A stretch of DNA of 34,493 bases from Terriglobia bacterium. GTDB taxonomy: Bacteria; Acidobacteriota; Terriglobia; Acidiferrales; UBA7541. The position numbers and the translations under genes were made by a program. Location: contig JAIQFG010000054.1 of assembly GCA_020073375.1 (NCBI GenBank), positions 1 through 34,493 of the forward strand, given 5' to 3'. This document shows, in pieces, positions 31,544-34,493 of this stretch (within the stretch, counting starts at the first letter, position 1; the number at the start of each line of letters is the position of its first letter). A model generated the notes under the pieces. That model worked only from the letters and a program-made list of their open reading frames with translations, was not told the origin of the DNA and did no database searches.

Positions 31544-32581
31544 ATGATCTCAATTTGTTTTTTCAATAATAAAGGCGGAGTTGGAAAGACGACATTAACT
31601 TGCAATGTCGCAGCCCACTTTGCGCTTGAGTTACGACAACGCGTCCTACTAGTTGACTGCGATCCCCAATGTAATACGACGCAACTTGTCGTAAGTGACG
31701 AAGTTACGCAAAAACTCTATAAAAACCGTGAAGGACGCTCTAAAACAGGCACGATCCTCGATGTTGTTCGACCTCTCCAAGTGGGCGACGCAGGAATTGA
31801 TGCCAATATTTCTCCGATCTTGGCCTCTTCGAATCGATTTGGGACAGATCTCCTCGCTGGCCACCCTAGACTCTCCATCGTTGAGGACAACTTGAGCCAA
31901 GCTTGGAGCGAAGCAGAGGGCGGTAAGATTGGCGGATTGAGGAAAAGTAACTGGTGCGCAGCTCTCTGCACCTCCCTCGCGAATCGATATGACGTTGTCT
32001 TCTTCGATATAGGGCCCAGCCTTGGTTCGCTAAATCGGACAGTATTACTGGGAACTCAATTTTTTGTTAGCCCGATGGGGGCCGACCTCTTTAGCATTTT
32101 CGGAATAAGAAATATCGCCGAATGGCTAACTCACTGGCTTAAGAGCTACAAGACTGGATTCGACCTTTCGAATAGAGATGTTCAAGGAGCGCTAGCCGAA
32201 TTTGATATTAAGAAAGAACCGGCAATAATACATGGCTTTGTCGGGTACACCGTCCAACAATACATCACAAAATCCAAGGGCGGGGTTAGGCGCGCCACCA
32301 AAGCATACGAGAGACTGCTTGATGACATACCAAAAGAAGTTAGGGGATCACTCGGGGATTTTTCGGCTGCAGGTTTGAGTCCTGAATCGATGCATCTGGG
32401 TGACGTTCCCCACATGTACAGCCTTGTTCCGCTCGCTCAGTCGGTTAATGCCCCGATTCGTGAACTAGTGGCATCTGACGGACTTGTTGGGAGTCAATTT
32501 AAACAACGCGATAGCTACACGAAGAATCTCAGCGCAATTGTCCAGGCGCTGGCTAGAAATATTGGTATGGGAAATCCGTGA
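31544..32581 (+). CDS. ParA/MinD-type ATPase, first gene of a candidate defence module
   Basis: 345 residues. The N-terminus carries the deviant Walker A KGGVGKTT (10-17) with the signature Lys10, the A' motif VDCDPQCN (37-44) and a Walker B-like VVFFDIGPSLGSLNRTVL (151-168, D155), so it belongs to the ParA/Soj/MinD class, which works as an ATP-dependent dimer. Between A' and B lies an insertion of about 60 residues not typical for plasmid ParA. The C-terminal about 120 residues (from 225) have no recognised domain. There is no ParB, no centromere-like repeat and no replication gene, so plasmid partition is unlikely. The stop overlaps the start of a SIR2-domain gene (TGATG). Base composition is clearly AT-richer than the neighbours. 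It could act as sensor or regulator of the SIR2 effector (inference). Confidence 0.88.
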   Translation: MISICFFNNKGGVGKTTLTCNVAAHFALELRQRVLLVDCDPQCNTTQLVVSDEVTQKLYKNREGRSKTGTILDVVRPLQVGDAGIDANISPILASSNRFGTDLLAGHPRLSIVEDNLSQAWSEAEGGKIGGLRKSNWCAALCTSLANRYDVVFFDIGPSLGSLNRTVLLGTQFFVSPMGADLFSIFGIRNIAEWLTHWLKSYKTGFDLSNRDVQGALAEFDIKKEPAIIHGFVGYTVQQYITKSKGGVRRATKAYERLLDDIPKEVRGSLGDFSAAGLSPESMHLGDVPHMYSLVPLAQSVNAPIRELVASDGLVGSQFKQRDSYTKNLSAIVQALARNIGMGNP

Positions 32582-33441
32582 TGGCGATTGAATGGCCCCC
32601 AGCTTTAGTGACGGAATTGGCTGAACGTCGCTGCATTGTCTTCATGGGGGCCGGGACATCAATGGGGAGTTTGGCGGAGGATGGAGTGAGACATCCTCCT
32701 GACTGGGAACGATTTCTGAAGGACGCGGCTCAACTTGTTCAAAATCCCGGCGACAAGAAGCACGCTTTGGCTCTAATCAACAAGAGCCAACTCTTGGATG
32801 CAGCGGAAGTCATTGCTGATCGCAGCAATCAGGCTGACTTTACAGACTACCTACGCAATACGTTTGTGCAGCCCCATTTTTCCCCTAGCGAGTTGCACAA
32901 GTTAATTCTTGAAATCGATCCGAAAATAGTAATCACCACGAATTACGACGATATTTATGACCACTATTGCAAATCTGGGCATGCAGAAAGTGGATACAAC
33001 ATTTGTAAGTATTACGAAAGGTTTGCAGTAGAAAATATTAGATCGCGGATACGACTAGTCGTTAAGGCCCACGGCTGCGTGTCGGACCCAACTCAGATTG
33101 TACTTTCAAGATCTAGCTACTACAGGGCGAAAAGAGATAATCCAGGCTTTTATCAACTGCTGGATGCTCTATTTTTGACACACACTCTCCTTTTCGTTGG
33201 CGCGAGTTTGACCGATCCGGATATTCAGCTTGTGCTGGAAAACGCGAATCTCTCCGCTCCGAGTGCACATCCCCACTATGCGCTGGTGGAAAAGACACGG
33301 CATGAATCTATAAAAGCTGCTATCAAAAGCACTCATAACGTCGAGCTGATTGAATATCCAAGGAAGAAGCATGAAATTGCTCTTCAAGCGATGTCAGATC
33401 TCAAGGATAAAGTAATTAGTCAGAGAACCCTCAGTGCTTGA
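32581..33441 (+). CDS. Stand-alone SIR2-domain protein, probable NAD+-hydrolysing effector
   Basis: 286 residues from ATG 32581; a GTG at 32578 is an alternative. SIR2 motifs in order: IVFMGAGTS (19-28, NAD-binding loop), ITTNYDDI (118-125), KAHGCV (162-167, catalytic-type His164) and LLFVGASLTDPDI (203-215). This is the SIR2_2-like type seen in prokaryotic defence proteins such as ThsA, DSR and the SIR2-pAgo and SIR2-HerA systems, in which the domain depletes NAD+ on phage infection (family knowledge). No zinc-finger of classical sirtuins and no extra sensor domain is attached, so sensing should come from a partner, most likely the ParA-type ATPase encoded just upstream with overlapping codons. 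Composition is AT-rich like its partner. Confidence 0.9.
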   Translation: MAIEWPPALVTELAERRCIVFMGAGTSMGSLAEDGVRHPPDWERFLKDAAQLVQNPGDKKHALALINKSQLLDAAEVIADRSNQADFTDYLRNTFVQPHFSPSELHKLILEIDPKIVITTNYDDIYDHYCKSGHAESGYNICKYYERFAVENIRSRIRLVVKAHGCVSDPTQIVLSRSSYYRAKRDNPGFYQLLDALFLTHTLLFVGASLTDPDIQLVLENANLSAPSAHPHYALVEKTRHESIKAAIKSTHNVELIEYPRKKHEIALQAMSDLKDKVISQRTLSA

Positions 33442-33511
33442 CCTGAATACCTATCAACAACAAGTTGAATTTAGCGCCAAACTGTCCAGAAAGGTCCCGC
33501 GAAATCCACCC

Positions 33512-34447
33512 TCACTGCGGCCCGGTGTAGATTCGATGAACGTCGCTGGCGACGGCATTGCCGGCCCAGTCGGGATATTTGGTTTTGAATTGCGCCGCGA
33601 TGGTTTGCGCGGCGTCATCGGCGGATTTTCCCTGAGCCTTTAATGCGAGGGCGCTGTCCAGGAGATCGACAAGGAAAGCGCGCTCTTTTGCGATCAAGGA
33701 GGCGTCGCCGAGGGCGCCGTGGTCAGGGACGATCAGTTTGGGCTGGAGGGGCGCGAGCTGGTCGAGATCGGCGATCCAGGATTTGGCGCTGGCGTCGTCG
33801 TTCGATAAATTGGGGATTAGCTTGTCCTGGACGATGTCGCCGGGGAGCAGGACGCTGTCCTCTGCAATAAAGATTAGCTCGTCGCCTTTCGTGTGGGACG
33901 CGCCCAGCCAGAACAGGCGCGCGGTGACTCCGCCGAGGTCGAGATTCAGTTCCCGGTCGAAGAGGATGTCGGGGGGCCTCAGTTGCACGTCCTGGAGGAG
34001 GTCTTTATTTTGCGCGGACATGTTGCGGAAGCGGTCGGTCATTTCGGGGCCAAGCTTTTCGAGTTCTTCCTGCTGGACGGTGTTGCGGATCAGCACGGTG
34101 CTCGGCGGGAAGGCCTGGAGGCCGGAGGCGTGCTCGGGATGAAAATGCGTGGTGGTGAGGTAGAGGATGGGGGATTTGGAGAGGCTTTGCGCGACGCGCA
34201 CGACGGTGGCGCCGTTGCGGGCGCCGAGGCCGGTGTCGATCACCAGCGTGGCGCGGGAGCCGACGACGATGCCGATGTTGGGGAAACCCATGAGGACGTA
34301 GACGTGGTCGGAGACTTTTTTCAGGGTGGATTCGTTGACCAGCGGCTGGGGGAGCTGGGCTTGGGCGCGGGGCGTGGCGCAGAACGCGGCCGCGGCAATC
34401 GTGAGCGCGGCGGCAAGCGGTTCAAAAAACCCTTTTCGGCGGAACAT
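33512..34447 (-). CDS. Exported metallo-beta-lactamase-fold hydrolase
   Basis: 311 residues. Residues 1-30 form a signal peptide (LAAALTIAAAAFCATPRAQA). The MBL-fold metal ligands are visible: HFHPEH (101-106), H185 in GASHTKGD, D204 in LLPGDIV and H243 in PDHG. The first motif has Glu105 where the canonical HxHxDH has Asp. TLVIDTGLGARNG is the usual opening strand-loop. A C-terminal extension of about 50 residues (about 260-311) follows the fold. Relatives range from beta-lactamases of subclass B3 to quinoprotein-relay and cyclase-like enzymes; antibiotic hydrolysis cannot be inferred. It is convergent with the SIR2 gene, 70 bp apart, and reads away from the window end. Confidence 0.9.
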   Translation of the reverse strand: MFRRKGFFEPLAAALTIAAAAFCATPRAQAQLPQPLVNESTLKKVSDHVYVLMGFPNIGIVVGSRATLVIDTGLGARNGATVVRVAQSLSKSPILYLTTTHFHPEHASGLQAFPPSTVLIRNTVQQEELEKLGPEMTDRFRNMSAQNKDLLQDVQLRPPDILFDRELNLDLGGVTARLFWLGASHTKGDELIFIAEDSVLLPGDIVQDKLIPNLSNDDASAKSWIADLDQLAPLQPKLIVPDHGALGDASLIAKERAFLVDLLDSALALKAQGKSADDAAQTIAAQFKTKYPDWAGNAVASDVHRIYTGPQ

Positions 34448-34493
34448 GGGATTCCTCCGCGAAAAGTTATCTCATAAGTTGTTTGGCGAGGGG

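Noticed and set aside
31544..32581. Plasmid or chromosome partition gene parA
   Set aside because: No parB, no parS-like sites and no replication genes; partner is a SIR2-domain gene.
1..34493. tRNA, rRNA, SRP RNA or tmRNA genes
   Set aside because: I looked for T-loop and SRP core signatures between genes and found none; a covariance search (tRNAscan-SE, Infernal) would be needed to be certain.

Overview
The window looks like chromosomal DNA of a GC-rich member of the Acidobacteriota (inference). The support is the high GC by eye, the mix of genes (a PATAN-type response regulator, an ArgRS and a MetRS with a C-terminal Trbp111 domain, many secreted hypotheticals) and dense small intergenic palindromic repeats. 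No rRNA, tRNA, CRISPR array, transposase or phage gene was found. I did no database search; product names rest on recognised motifs and lengths.

Layout. 1-84 is the C-terminus of an outer-membrane-type protein. 346-861 is a small membrane protein. 1098-6377 is a minus-strand housekeeping block: purA, then moeA, moaC, a receiver-PATAN response regulator, mogA/moaB and proC. 6950-10350 (minus) holds glgA-trxA-tag as an overlapping operon, then a methyltransferase. 10557-11336 is rsmA (+). 11560-12300 is a glycerophosphodiester phosphodiesterase (-), and 12489-13049 a BON-domain periplasmic protein (+) with a clear terminator. 13179-13846 is an NAD(P)-binding gene broken by a one-base frameshift in a G run. 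13882-15503 is a flippase-like membrane protein translationally coupled to nrdR (-), followed by aroA at 15825-17117 (-). 17224-19375 (+) carries two small hypotheticals, a TPR protein and a Met/His-rich secreted protein.

19425-24303 (minus) is metG-tatD-polyprenyl synthase-histone-deacetylase-like hydrolase. 24471-26757 (minus) is an ECF sigma factor, its zinc-type anti-sigma factor and an exported protein, with a recognisable ECF-type promoter in front of the sigma gene. 27028-29064 (+) encodes a secreted GlcG/HbpS-like protein and a secreted sorbosone-dehydrogenase-like beta-propeller. 29468-31456 is argS (+). A metallo-beta-lactamase-fold exported enzyme (-) closes the window.

The most interesting part is 31457-33441. 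It is an AT-richer two-gene cassette between argS and the metallo-beta-lactamase gene: a ParA/MinD-type ATPase whose stop codon overlaps the start of a stand-alone SIR2-domain protein. The layout (NTPase plus NAD+-hydrolase-type effector, coupled, compositionally foreign) is that of an anti-phage abortive-infection module. I do not recognise it as a named system.

Three repeat systems fill the gaps between genes: (1) about nine hairpins with GTAG...CTAC ends, most of them REPIN-like doublets; (2) three large inverted repeats whose arms are four 9-bp units of the type ACACAGAGG; (3) three degenerate 7-bp tandem repeats.
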